DNA of 64,000 nucleotides from JBBRQP01 sp038226175 (GTDB taxonomy: Bacteria; Cyanobacteriota; Cyanobacteriia; Gloeobacterales; Anthocerotibacteraceae): assembly GCA_038226175.1 (NCBI GenBank), contig JBBRQP010000007.1, positions 4,890 through 68,889 on the forward strand, given 5' to 3'. Made by a program: the position numbers and the translations under genes. Under the pieces are notes generated by a model. The model ran no database searches and was not told the origin of the DNA. It saw only the letters and a list, made by a program, of their open reading frames with translations. Positions within the stretch are counted from its first letter, which is position 1. Each line of letters begins with the position of its first letter. Positions 44,545-52,013 of this stretch are shown in pieces.

Positions 44545-45285
44545 ATGGATTTTTTGTGGACAGAGGCCGGGCAGGTTTTGAAAAATATCTTCGGTTACCA
44601 TTTTTCGCCGGAAGATATCCCCCTTGTGCTCACACTAGTCCTGCTTGAAGGGGTATTAAGTTTTGATAATGCCGCAATTTTGGCGGTGATGACCCGCAAA
44701 CTCCCTGTTGAAGAACGTAGTAAGGCCCTAACCTATGGTTTGTTTGGAGCCTATGCTTTTCGTTTTTTAGCCGTTGTATTTTCGGCAATTTTATTAATGA
44801 TTCCTCAAACTAAATTGTTGGGCGGAGCTTATTTAATTTATTTATGTGTCGCCCATTTTTGGAAATCACACCAGACGGTTGCCGACGAATCAACGATAGC
44901 CCCCCAGAGTTTTTTCGGATTGAGTGCGTTTTGGAGTGCCGTGATTAGTGTAGAGATTGCTGATGCGGTGTTTGCTGTCGATCAAATTTTGGTCGCCATA
45001 GCTTATACCAATAAATATGTTTTGATCTTAGTTGCCTCCTTGTTTGCAATCCTCGCCTTACGTTTATCAGCGATGGTTTTGACCAAAGTAATCGAGTGGT
45101 TTCCCGCCTTAGAAGGCATTGCTTACGGCGTTGTTGGTCTGGTGGGTATCAAATTACTGGTTAGTTTTTGGGATATTGAAGTACCTAAGGAACTCTCGAT
45201 TACCCTGACTTTAGGTGCTTTTTTGATCCCAATTGGGGTCAAATTGCTTATGGATTGGCGTGCTGCCGGAGCGCGTAATTCTTAA
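44545..45285 (+). CDS. TerC family integral membrane protein (YkoY-like)
   Basis: A 246-residue membrane protein with about seven helices. The acidic signature motifs of the family are EGVLSFDNAAILAVM and SVEIADAVFAVDQIL, where the Asp and Glu residues within helices suggest metal binding. TerC relatives export manganese or help load metals onto exported proteins. GAGGT just upstream of the ATG supports the start. I found no yybP-ykoY riboswitch in the 115 bases upstream. Its stop overlaps that of the convergent DUF7219 gene. Confidence 0.9.
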   Translation: MDFLWTEAGQVLKNIFGYHFSPEDIPLVLTLVLLEGVLSFDNAAILAVMTRKLPVEERSKALTYGLFGAYAFRFLAVVFSAILLMIPQTKLLGGAYLIYLCVAHFWKSHQTVADESTIAPQSFFGLSAFWSAVISVEIADAVFAVDQILVAIAYTNKYVLILVASLFAILALRLSAMVLTKVIEWFPALEGIAYGVVGLVGIKLLVSFWDIEVPKELSITLTLGAFLIPIGVKLLMDWRAAGARNS

Positions 45286-45530
45286 CTCACGGGCGGCGGC
45301 TCTTGGTCGAGAATTTGTTCTTTGGATGCTTTAAGTTGTTTCCAGAGATTTTTTATCTCTTGATAGGCTTCTTTGGGCGTGATTTTACCGCCATTTTCAA
45401 GAGCACAGACTAGGGCTACCCGCTGGGAGAATTCTTGTAAATTGGCATCAAAGATGACGTTGGGCAAAGTGGTCTCCCCATGGAAACTGCGATAAGGAAA
45501 AATAAAATCATCTTTTGAGGATGAATTCAT
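45282..45530 (-). CDS. DUF7219 family small protein
   Basis: An 82-residue soluble protein with the cyanobacterial DUF7219 pattern (DDFIFPYRSFHGETTLPNVI, FDANLQEFSQRVALVCALEN, GGKITPKEAYQEIKNLWKQL). Function is unknown. ATG 45530 fits the family, and the frame to 45569 would add 13 unconserved residues. It is divergent from the metal ABC transporter genes and convergent with terC. Confidence 0.75.
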   Translation of the reverse strand: MNSSSKDDFIFPYRSFHGETTLPNVIFDANLQEFSQRVALVCALENGGKITPKEAYQEIKNLWKQLKASKEQILDQEPPPVS

Positions 45531-45609
45531 GACGACCAGCCCTGATTTATTTCTCCACCCTACACGCATAATTATCGATTTACTAGACTTTGCACCACTT
45601 TAGCTGTAA

Positions 45610-45630
45610 GAATGAGAATAGTTCTCGTTC
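45610..45630 (+). promoter_or_regulatory. Fur-superfamily (Zur-like) operator upstream of the metal ABC genes
   Basis: GAATGAGAA-TAG-TTCTCGTTC is a 21-base palindrome with one mismatch per half-site pair. It matches the 7-1-7 layout used by Fur-family repressors (TGAGAAT-A-GTTCTCG core). It lies seven bases before the GTG start of the ATPase gene and close to the divergent DUF7219 gene. Its position over a zinc/manganese-type transporter suggests Zur, though Fur or PerR cannot be excluded. Confidence 0.6.
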
Positions 45631-45637
45631 CAATCCT

Positions 45638-46321
45638 GTGACTACAGCCTTAACCATTACTGATCTAAGTGTCTGCCGAGGCCAACGTGCGGTTGTCGAA
45701 GCGGTCAGTTTTAGTGTAGCCCAAGGTGCCTTGTGTGTGGTAATTGGGCCCAATGGTGCCGGGAAATCTACACTGCTTAAAGCAGTGATGGGTTTGATTC
45801 GACACACCGGCAAGGTAGAAATAGCTGCTGCACAGCCGTCTTTTGGCTATGTACCACAAACTGTAGCTATAGCCGAACCTTTTCCGCTTACAGTTCTAGA
45901 GTTTGTCGCAGCCGGGGTAAAACGTCGCTGGTGGCAGCCTCAAGCGTTGCGAGCCCAAACCCTAGCTGTTCTAGAGCCTTTAGGTATTGCCCATCTCATC
46001 AACCGTTCGGTGCAAGCGCTCTCAGGAGGCGAATGGCAGCGGGTACTGCTTGCCCATGCGCTGATTGCCCAGCCCCATGTCTTGCTTTTAGATGAACCGA
46101 CCACGGGACTTGATACGGCAGGAAGAGCGGATTTATTAGCAGTATTGGCTGACTTGCGCCAGCACTCAGGACTTACCCTCTTGATGGTCTCGCATGATTT
46201 GGGCTGGGTCAGACGCTCAGCTGATCAAGTAGTCTGTCTTAATCGCAAACTGATCTGTCAGGGTGAACCTTATCAGGTATTAACGGAAGATAATCTGGCC
46301 TTGGCCTATCCCCGTGGCTGA
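45638..46321 (+). CDS. znuC: Zinc/manganese-type ABC transporter ATP-binding protein
   Basis: A 227-residue ATPase of the metal (cluster 9) ABC importers. Walker A is GPNGAGKSTLLKAVMG, the signature ALSGGEWQRVLLAHAL, Walker B VLLLDEPTTGLD and the switch His VSHDLGW. An open frame begins at 45590, but the palindromic operator lies inside its first codons. I therefore place the start at GTG 45638 (VTTALTITDLSV), which also fits the family N-terminus. The permease gene overlaps its end by eight bases. Zinc versus manganese is not decided by sequence. Confidence 0.85.
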   Translation: MTTALTITDLSVCRGQRAVVEAVSFSVAQGALCVVIGPNGAGKSTLLKAVMGLIRHTGKVEIAAAQPSFGYVPQTVAIAEPFPLTVLEFVAAGVKRRWWQPQALRAQTLAVLEPLGIAHLINRSVQALSGGEWQRVLLAHALIAQPHVLLLDEPTTGLDTAGRADLLAVLADLRQHSGLTLLMVSHDLGWVRRSADQVVCLNRKLICQGEPYQVLTEDNLALAYPRG

Positions 46322-47114
46322 ATTTTGGGCTTGGTTGCACTATCCATTTATGGTCAGGGCGCTAGTTGGAGCGGTTTTGCTTGGTGTCGTATGTCCGCTA
46401 CTTGGCGTACTTGTTGTGCTCAAACGCATGGCTTTTTTTGCGGATGCAGTGGCTCATTTGACCTTACCTGGTGTCGTCTTGGCGATGGCAGGACAATGGG
46501 AGGTACGCAGTTTTTTATTGGGATTTACGATGACTGCAGCGGCAGGGATGCTCTGGGTCAAAGACCGCGTGACCCAGACTGCTGATACGGTATTGGGAAT
46601 TTTTTCGGCAGCAGCGATGGCTTTGGGCATTGTTTTATTGGGCATAACCCAACAGACTCAGGGTAAGTTATTGAGTTTTTTGGTAGGTGATATTCTGGCA
46701 GTGGGCTGGATTGACTTAGTTTTATTAACTGGGTTAACGCTGCTGGTTGCCTTATTTATGGTGACGACGCTGCGTGCTCAAGTAATTTTGCCGGTACAAA
46801 CAGACCTGGCTCAAGTGGCAGGATTCTCAGTAACTGGGCTTAATTATGGGTTTGTTTTGCTACTCGCGGCTGTCGTGACTGTCACGATCAAAGTTGTAGG
46901 TGCTCTACTTGTTACCGCATTTTTGGTGATCCCTGCCGCTTTGGCCCGCCAAAAAGCCCGTAGTTTTATGGAAATGCTTTGGTTAGCTCCATTAGTCGGT
47001 ATCTCAGGCGCGGTGAGTGGTGTATTAGGGGCTGTGCTTGTAAATGCCCCAGCCGGGCCGTTGATGGTTTTGGTGATGGCGGGTATGTGGGCATTTGCAG
47101 TATCACGCGGGTAA
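46314..47114 (+). CDS. znuB: Zinc/manganese-type ABC transporter permease
   Basis: A 266-residue permease with about eight helices. Family segments include LGVVCPLLGVLVVLKRMAFF, ADAVAHLTLPGVVLA, and VKVVGALLVTAFLVIPAALA. It starts with GTG inside the ATPase gene. No substrate-binding protein gene follows: instead a terminator and the convergent Gly-Thr repeat gene are next. The metal-binding lipoprotein must be encoded elsewhere. Confidence 0.9.
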   Translation: MAEFWAWLHYPFMVRALVGAVLLGVVCPLLGVLVVLKRMAFFADAVAHLTLPGVVLAMAGQWEVRSFLLGFTMTAAAGMLWVKDRVTQTADTVLGIFSAAAMALGIVLLGITQQTQGKLLSFLVGDILAVGWIDLVLLTGLTLLVALFMVTTLRAQVILPVQTDLAQVAGFSVTGLNYGFVLLLAAVVTVTIKVVGALLVTAFLVIPAALARQKARSFMEMLWLAPLVGISGAVSGVLGAVLVNAPAGPLMVLVMAGMWAFAVSRG

Positions 47115-47126
47115 ACATCTATAAAA

Positions 47127-47156
47127 AACCCTTCTCGCACATATCAGAGAAGGGTT
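47127..47156. terminator. Terminator between the permease and the Gly-Thr repeat gene
   Basis: AACCCTTCTC (47127-47136) pairs perfectly with GAGAAGGGTT (47147-47156). The A-tract on its left gives a U-tract for minus-strand transcripts from the repeat-protein gene. It may also stop the permease transcript. Confidence 0.8.
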
Positions 47157-47191
47157 AGCTTGCCAATTTACCTTAACGTAGTGGCATAAAA

Positions 47192-47788
47192 CTAGGGTTT
47201 GGGAATAGGCTCAGTGGTACCTGTTCCTGTAGCAGTGCCTTCACCAGCAGCTTTCATATCGCCAGTGGCAGTACCTTTACCAACGGCGATACCTTTACCA
47301 TCTACGGTTCCAGTGCCTTGCTTGGTTTGGATTTTGCCATTTTTGTCACGGTAGACGACGACGCCAGTGCCGCTTGCTGTACCATCACCTTTAGTGACAC
47401 CAGTGCCTGTTACGGTACCCGTGCCTTTCGCCATGCCCATGCCTTCTTTGGTTCCGGTTTCAGGCATGCCCATACCGTTAGTTGTGCCAGTGCCAGTAAC
47501 TGTGCCGTTGCCCGCTGCTTTCATGTTGTCGCTGGTGGCAGTGCCTTTACCGATTGCGACCCCATTACCATCCACGGTACCAGTGCCTTTTTTATACTGT
47601 AGTTTGCCATTTTTATCACGGTACACGACAACGCCAGTGCCGCTTGCTGTACCAGTGCCTTTGACTGCGCCCTTGCCTGTAGCCGTGCCCATGCCATGAG
47701 CGGTACCCTTACCAGTTTTTTCTCCGGCAAAGGCGGCGGAGCTGGAAACAAGGGTTACCAAGACCATCAATGCGATGAACCTTTCCAT
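47192..47788 (-). CDS. Secreted Gly-Thr repeat protein with a duplicated module
   Basis: A 198-residue protein with a Sec signal peptide (FIALMVLVTLVSSSAAFA). The mature part is almost entirely Gly-Thr/Gly-Lys pairs (for example GKGTAHGMGTATGKG). Two near-identical modules, residues 46-103 and 136-192, each contain GTGVVVYRDKNGK, GTGTVDG and GKGTATG. The mature protein lacks Cys and aromatic residues except the Tyr of YRDKNGK and one nearby Tyr. The even spacing of Gly suggests a flat beta or silk-like fold. I know no family. ATG 47788 has a GAGAGA site, and the ATG at 47809 is less likely. It may be a surface or periplasmic structural protein, which is inference. Confidence 0.8.
   Translation of the reverse strand: MERFIALMVLVTLVSSSAAFAGEKTGKGTAHGMGTATGKGAVKGTGTASGTGVVVYRDKNGKLQYKKGTGTVDGNGVAIGKGTATSDNMKAAGNGTVTGTGTTNGMGMPETGTKEGMGMAKGTGTVTGTGVTKGDGTASGTGVVVYRDKNGKIQTKQGTGTVDGKGIAVGKGTATGDMKAAGEGTATGTGTTEPIPKP
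47213..47383 (-). repeat. Second copy of the coding repeat module in the Gly-Thr protein
   Basis: It encodes residues 136-192. It is nearly identical to the copy at 47480-47653, with substitutions such as GKIQTKQ for GKLQYKK. The similarity at DNA level is high enough to suggest a fairly recent duplication. Confidence 0.75.
47480..47653 (-). repeat. First copy of the coding repeat module in the Gly-Thr protein
   Basis: It encodes residues 46-103. It has one more codon than the other copy (SDNMKAAG against GDMKAAG). A spacer of 32 residues rich in Gly-Met and Gly-Thr separates the two. Confidence 0.75.
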
Positions 47789-47914
47789 CTGTCTCTCTCC
47801 TAAATACACATACTTTATTTAGACTATCTTTTCTGAATGAAAGGTTCATACCTCCTAAGAGATAGACATGCTGTTTTTACAAAAAGTTCGTAGCAAAAGT
47901 TTATACTGAACCTA

Positions 47915-47944
47915 TTGACAAGCGCAAATCGTTTTTTGTATCAT
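47915..47944 (+). promoter_or_regulatory. Sigma-70-type promoter for the small-protein genes
   Basis: A perfect TTGACA box (47915-47920) is followed after 18 bases by TATCAT (47939-47944). It lies 26 bases upstream of the ATG of the 100-residue protein, which has its own GAGG site. Confidence 0.55.
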
Positions 47945-47970
47945 TATCTCAATTGAGTAAATGAGGTTTT

Positions 47971-48273
47971 ATGGCAAATATTTCAATTGAGATTCGTGTA
48001 GGCACAGAAGAAATAGAGGACATCTTACCTGATGACGGTGGAGACCTTAAAGCAAGTTTCAACGTCGGTATTCATCGCAGTGGTTCTAAGGTTGTTTTAG
48101 TGGATATTCAAGTTGGCAGTAGATCTAAGCGCTATTACTTCCCTAACGCTTATATCGTCTCATTACCCAGCCAACCCGATGCCTATGTAATCTCAGAAAT
48201 CTTATCCATTGCCTTTGATAAAGTTGTATCCCGTGTCAATTGCAACTATGTTGCGACTGGCTCTGGTTATTAA
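47971..48273 (+). CDS. Unrecognised small protein (100 residues)
   Basis: A beta-rich, soluble protein of 100 residues that I do not recognise. The first half is acidic (VGTEEIEDILPDDGGDLKAS), then VVLVDIQVGSRSKRYYFPNA and a helix-prone end (VISEILSIAFDKVVSRV). It has a good promoter (TTGACA) and a GAGG site, so it is probably expressed. The next small gene follows by 43 bases on the same strand. Neither has a signal peptide. Confidence 0.65.
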   Translation: MANISIEIRVGTEEIEDILPDDGGDLKASFNVGIHRSGSKVVLVDIQVGSRSKRYYFPNAYIVSLPSQPDAYVISEILSIAFDKVVSRVNCNYVATGSGY

Positions 48274-48316
48274 AGTTTACTTCTCACTACTGCACATCCA
48301 CTAAAGGTAGGTAACT

Positions 48317-48550
48317 ATGACCCGTAAATTTGCACTCTATGTTGCAGGAGACTCTCTAACAATCGAAGGCTCCGTTGACACAACCACTCCTGTCCTAATT
48401 TATATTGATGTCTCAAACTCAGACTTGGCAGTTTGTGTAGCAAAGGAAAAGGCAAGAACTGTGAACGATCCTGCTCATGTTGACGTGATGGTTGAAGAAA
48501 CGCATTTTAAAACCTTGCGCTGGCCGCCCAATAGCGGCCTTTCAAACTAG
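48317..48550 (+). CDS. Unrecognised small protein (77 residues)
   Basis: A 77-residue protein with probable beta strands (KFALYVAGDSLTIEG, PVLIYIDVSNSDLAVCVAKE) and no recognised domain. AAAGGTAGG five bases before the ATG is a strong ribosome binding site. It lies downstream of the 100-residue gene and is likely co-transcribed with it. A bidirectional terminator separates it from the NB-ARC gene. Confidence 0.6.
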   Translation: MTRKFALYVAGDSLTIEGSVDTTTPVLIYIDVSNSDLAVCVAKEKARTVNDPAHVDVMVEETHFKTLRWPPNSGLSN

Positions 48551-48564
48551 TAGCATCTATAGTT

Positions 48565-48610
48565 TTAAGATAACAAGTAGACCATGTTTTTTCTCTGCTT
48601 GTTATCTTAA
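48565..48610. terminator. Bidirectional terminator between the small genes and the NB-ARC gene
   Basis: TTAAGATAACAAG (48565-48577) and CTTGTTATCTTAA (48598-48610) are exact complements around a 20-base T-rich loop, 15 bases from each flanking stop codon. Confidence 0.8.
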
Positions 48611-48625
48611 ATAACTTTTGAAAAC

Positions 48626-51379
48626 TTAGCTCATTGATTCTCGCCAAATTTGGGCGAGTCTGTAGTTAGCAGGGATATTATTTAAGTAAGAGTTGCGATG
48701 ATCATCGTTCGTAAATCTTGCAGCTTGCACCATCAAGAAATCATAACTTTTATTTAAGAGATTCTGTGCTTGATCACGCTCTTGTCTGTAGGTAAGTAGC
48801 TCATAACAAGTCAAACTAAAACGGCTAGGAGCACCTATATTCTCGGTGCCATTTTCTATAAAATAGTTCAAAGCTAAATTAATATATTCGTCCGCCTGAG
48901 TAGATAGTTTTTGGTTCCAAAATATCCATGCTAGTCGCAACTGACTTTCTGCTTTTAGGGCAGTTTGATCATCTTGACAAAATTTAATACACTCTTCGTA
49001 ATTACTTCGTGCTTGCAGCCAATGATTCTTGCCACTGCGTTCGTGAATATAGCCTAGCTTAAAATAAACTTCTACTGTCAGTCTTGATTTTTCATTAGCT
49101 AGCGCCCGATCACAAAAAGTTTTAGCCTCACGATCTCGGTTCATTTCAATATAAATACTAGCTAAATCATTACAACAGTAGTCATGACCAATTGCGAAAT
49201 CAATCACTTCACAAATCTCTAAGGCTTGTTGTAAATAATACTCAGCCCTATCAAAATCACCAATTAGTTTGTAAGCACGACCCAAATCGTGAAAAGTTGC
49301 AGCGATGCATGATTGATGACTATAAATCTTATGCATATCAAGAGCTTTTTGATAATAGTAAAACGTGTTCTCCAAATCAAAGTTTTTCAAGTAAATATCG
49401 CCCAAATTCTTAAGACAAGTAGCAGCAGAATCAGGTATTTCTAACTTTTCAGATATCTCTAATGCCTGTTCATAATAATATTGGGCATCAATTAAATTTT
49501 GAGAATGATAATAACAAACACCCAATCCAAGCAATTGTATTAATTCTGCTTTTCTATCTTTCAAATCTCGGCTAATCCGCAGTGCCTCAAGATAACAGAG
49601 TATGGCTTTTTTGAGGTCATTTTGATGCATTAAACTATTGGCATAAAGAGCAAGACTATCGATTATACCTATTGGATAAACAATATCGCGACTCATCTTC
49701 AAAGCAGCACTGGCTATCTCTTGAATTCTTGTTCGATTACCCAATCCAAAGTAAGCATAGCCAATTCCTAACAGACAGTTAATCTTCTCAAAATCACCCT
49801 CTAAATGTCCTTCTAAAGCTTGCCATAAGGGCAATAATTCTCGCGCAAAACCTTTCTGTATTAACCATTCACCAAGCAACATGCCATCAATAGTTTTTCT
49901 CAAGATCTGGTAGGATTGCGTCCACTCTTCAAGCTTATAGCGATGCCAAAAAGCTTCTAGTAAATGGGCAACACGCTCTTTACCTGTCTTAGACCGAGGT
50001 GGTGAATTTTCCCAATAGGTCACCGCCTGTTGATGGGCTTGCCGCCACCAGGTGTAGTTAGCTTTAAGTTGGACGCGGCTATATTCAGCAATCAAAGGGT
50101 GTAATTGATAACCACCTCGTTCACCACGTACCAATGACCGACGCTTGAGAGCAACTAATACAGATTCACATACAGATAATGGCTCATCCCACATCAGAAT
50201 GCGTATTCCTGGTTCGGTGACGGGTAATTCAAAGCGGTACACGCCGAGTCTCACCAGTAGCTGCCAAGCCTTTTCATTCGTTCGACGTAAGCGTTCAAAT
50301 TGTCCTCTAATTAAACTATTGGTCATCTCCCTTTGACTCAAGCTATCGCCGTAATATTCGTAATATATAAGCAGATCAATATTTTCTTCTAGGCATTCTT
50401 GGGCAATCAAATTCATGGCAAACGGATGACCATCACAAGCATTCCCTAATAATTGAATCGCTCGAATCTGTTGTTCATCTACCAATAAATTCTCTAGGCC
50501 GCGTTCGAGGTAGCGCTCCCTAAAAAATGGTAAATAATCTTCTTCCGGTAGGCCTGCTACTGGCTCAAATTTCACATTCATACGCGCCCGATGATTCAGA
50601 TCAGGCTTGATACGACTAGTGATAATAATAAAACTCCGGTGTTGGTGGTCAATCCAATCACTCAAAACCATATCATAGGGCTCAAATTTGTCAGTAAACC
50701 GAGTATCGGTCATGGCTGCATCGAGATTATCTAAGATTAGTAAATAGCGATTTTTTCTAAAATAGCTCATTACAGCTTGTTGACGGTCAACCAATTTTGT
50801 TGGTGGCGAGGGATGCCCAATTTGCTCCAAGATATCTTGTAAGACGGTTTCTATTAGTAAAGGTTCTCTCTCAGCAACGCGAACAACAATAATTTTCTTA
50901 AACAATTCTCGGTTTTCATAGGCTAAATACTCAGCAAAAGTTGTCTTACCAACACCACCTTCGCCAAGTAAAAACAACATGTGCATCCCAGAATTTTCTA
51001 CAAACCATTTTTGATATAGCTTGATTTTTTCGCGTCGTCCAACCCAAAACTGTGGTGGATTGAAAGGTAAACTCAGCTCTTCAACATCTGTATCAAAATC
51101 CGCAATTACTTGATCATAGGTCTTACTCAAAAAGAACTGACACATAAAATCTACCGTGCGTGGTGCACCACTGCCATCTCTAAAGAAATTTTGTACAGTT
51201 CTAACTGAAACTACACTTGTGCCCTGATCATCACAGGCTTCAGGAAACCGATTATCTAGCGCACTCACTAATCTTGTCGGACTGTTACTAAATCGTTGCT
51301 CATAATTTTCCCGCAACCTTTCCATGATGCGGTTATCTACGTCTATACGACGACCTTGACGACGACCTTCTTGAGGCAT
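48626..51379 (-). CDS. NB-ARC/TPR STAND protein
   Basis: A 917-residue signal-transducing ATPase. The N-terminal 95 residues form a small helical domain (VSVRTVQNFFRDGSGAPRTV) seen on other cyanobacterial NB-ARC proteins from memory. The NB-ARC has Walker A GEGGVGKTT (140-148), Walker B YLLILDNLD (about 212-220), IIITSR (251-256) and a winged-helix part ending QLHPLIAEYSRVQL. From about 500 to 880 are some ten TPRs (for example LGVCYYHSQNLIDAQYYYEQ). The gene looks AT-richer than its neighbours. Such proteins act as sensors, including in phage defence, but no effector domain is visible here. Confidence 0.88.
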   Translation of the reverse strand: MPQEGRRQGRRIDVDNRIMERLRENYEQRFSNSPTRLVSALDNRFPEACDDQGTSVVSVRTVQNFFRDGSGAPRTVDFMCQFFLSKTYDQVIADFDTDVEELSLPFNPPQFWVGRREKIKLYQKWFVENSGMHMLFLLGEGGVGKTTFAEYLAYENRELFKKIIVVRVAEREPLLIETVLQDILEQIGHPSPPTKLVDRQQAVMSYFRKNRYLLILDNLDAAMTDTRFTDKFEPYDMVLSDWIDHQHRSFIIITSRIKPDLNHRARMNVKFEPVAGLPEEDYLPFFRERYLERGLENLLVDEQQIRAIQLLGNACDGHPFAMNLIAQECLEENIDLLIYYEYYGDSLSQREMTNSLIRGQFERLRRTNEKAWQLLVRLGVYRFELPVTEPGIRILMWDEPLSVCESVLVALKRRSLVRGERGGYQLHPLIAEYSRVQLKANYTWWRQAHQQAVTYWENSPPRSKTGKERVAHLLEAFWHRYKLEEWTQSYQILRKTIDGMLLGEWLIQKGFARELLPLWQALEGHLEGDFEKINCLLGIGYAYFGLGNRTRIQEIASAALKMSRDIVYPIGIIDSLALYANSLMHQNDLKKAILCYLEALRISRDLKDRKAELIQLLGLGVCYYHSQNLIDAQYYYEQALEISEKLEIPDSAATCLKNLGDIYLKNFDLENTFYYYQKALDMHKIYSHQSCIAATFHDLGRAYKLIGDFDRAEYYLQQALEICEVIDFAIGHDYCCNDLASIYIEMNRDREAKTFCDRALANEKSRLTVEVYFKLGYIHERSGKNHWLQARSNYEECIKFCQDDQTALKAESQLRLAWIFWNQKLSTQADEYINLALNYFIENGTENIGAPSRFSLTCYELLTYRQERDQAQNLLNKSYDFLMVQAARFTNDDHRNSYLNNIPANYRLAQIWRESMS

Positions 51380-51447
51380 GACAGTAATATTTTTATCAAA
51401 TCATCATAAGTTACTTTTTTGATCCCCGCTATCTTACGGTAATCTCT

Positions 51448-51486
51448 CTTCATCAAGGAGAGATACTATGTCTCTCCTTGATGAAG
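51448..51486 (-). terminator. Perfect 16-bp hairpin after the cyclophilin gene
   Basis: CTTCATCAAGGAGAGA (51448-51463) and TCTCTCCTTGATGAAG (51471-51486) pair exactly around a seven-base loop, immediately next to the cyclophilin stop codon. There is no U-tract. It separates that gene from the NB-ARC gene on the same strand. Confidence 0.65.
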
Positions 51487-51951
51487 TTAGGCTTCGACAA
51501 CCCGTACTGTAATCATCCGGTCACCGCCACGAATCCCATTAACTACGGTCATTTGGTTGTTATCAATGACTTGTCCGAATACCGTATGCACGCCATCAAG
51601 GTGCGGCTGTGGACTGTGGGTAATAAAAAATTGTGAGCCACCCGTGTCTTTGCCCGCATGAGCCATACTCAACGTGCCGTTTTGGTGTTTATGAGGGTTA
51701 CCCTTGGTCTCACATTTGATCGTATAACCCGGCCCACCGGTACCAATGCGTCGGTCGCCAGGGGGCAAAGTTTTACTCAGTGGGTCACCGCCTTGCACCA
51801 TAAAATTGGAAATCACCCGATGGAAACTCAGGCCATCATAAAAGCCTTGGCTGCAAAGCTTCTCAAAATTTGCGACCGCGAGGGGTGCATCTTTTTCAAA
51901 CAGTTCAATTTCAATCGTGCCTTTGTCTGTCTCAAAAATGGCTTTTTTCAT
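51487..51951 (-). CDS. Peptidyl-prolyl cis-trans isomerase, cyclophilin type
   Basis: A 154-residue cytoplasmic cyclophilin that speeds proline isomerisation during folding. Active-site stretches are FHRVISNFMVQGGDP, HQNGTLSMAHAGKDTGGSQF and the FGQVID segment. There is no signal peptide. ATG 51951 (MKKAIFETDKGTIEIE) is the natural start. The frame to 51984 adds 11 unconserved residues. It is preceded on the same strand by pgeF. Confidence 0.94.
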   Translation of the reverse strand: MKKAIFETDKGTIEIELFEKDAPLAVANFEKLCSQGFYDGLSFHRVISNFMVQGGDPLSKTLPPGDRRIGTGGPGYTIKCETKGNPHKHQNGTLSMAHAGKDTGGSQFFITHSPQPHLDGVHTVFGQVIDNNQMTVVNGIRGGDRMITVRVVEA

Positions 51952-52013
51952 GATTTGTCCAAGTTTATGTCGCCATTGTGACATTTTGACCCCAAGACAA
52001 GCAACTGTCAGCG

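Noticed and set aside
47213..47653. CRISPR-like or tandem-repeat array
   Set aside because: The repetition is coding: it encodes the Gly-Thr modules in frame, and there are only two long copies.
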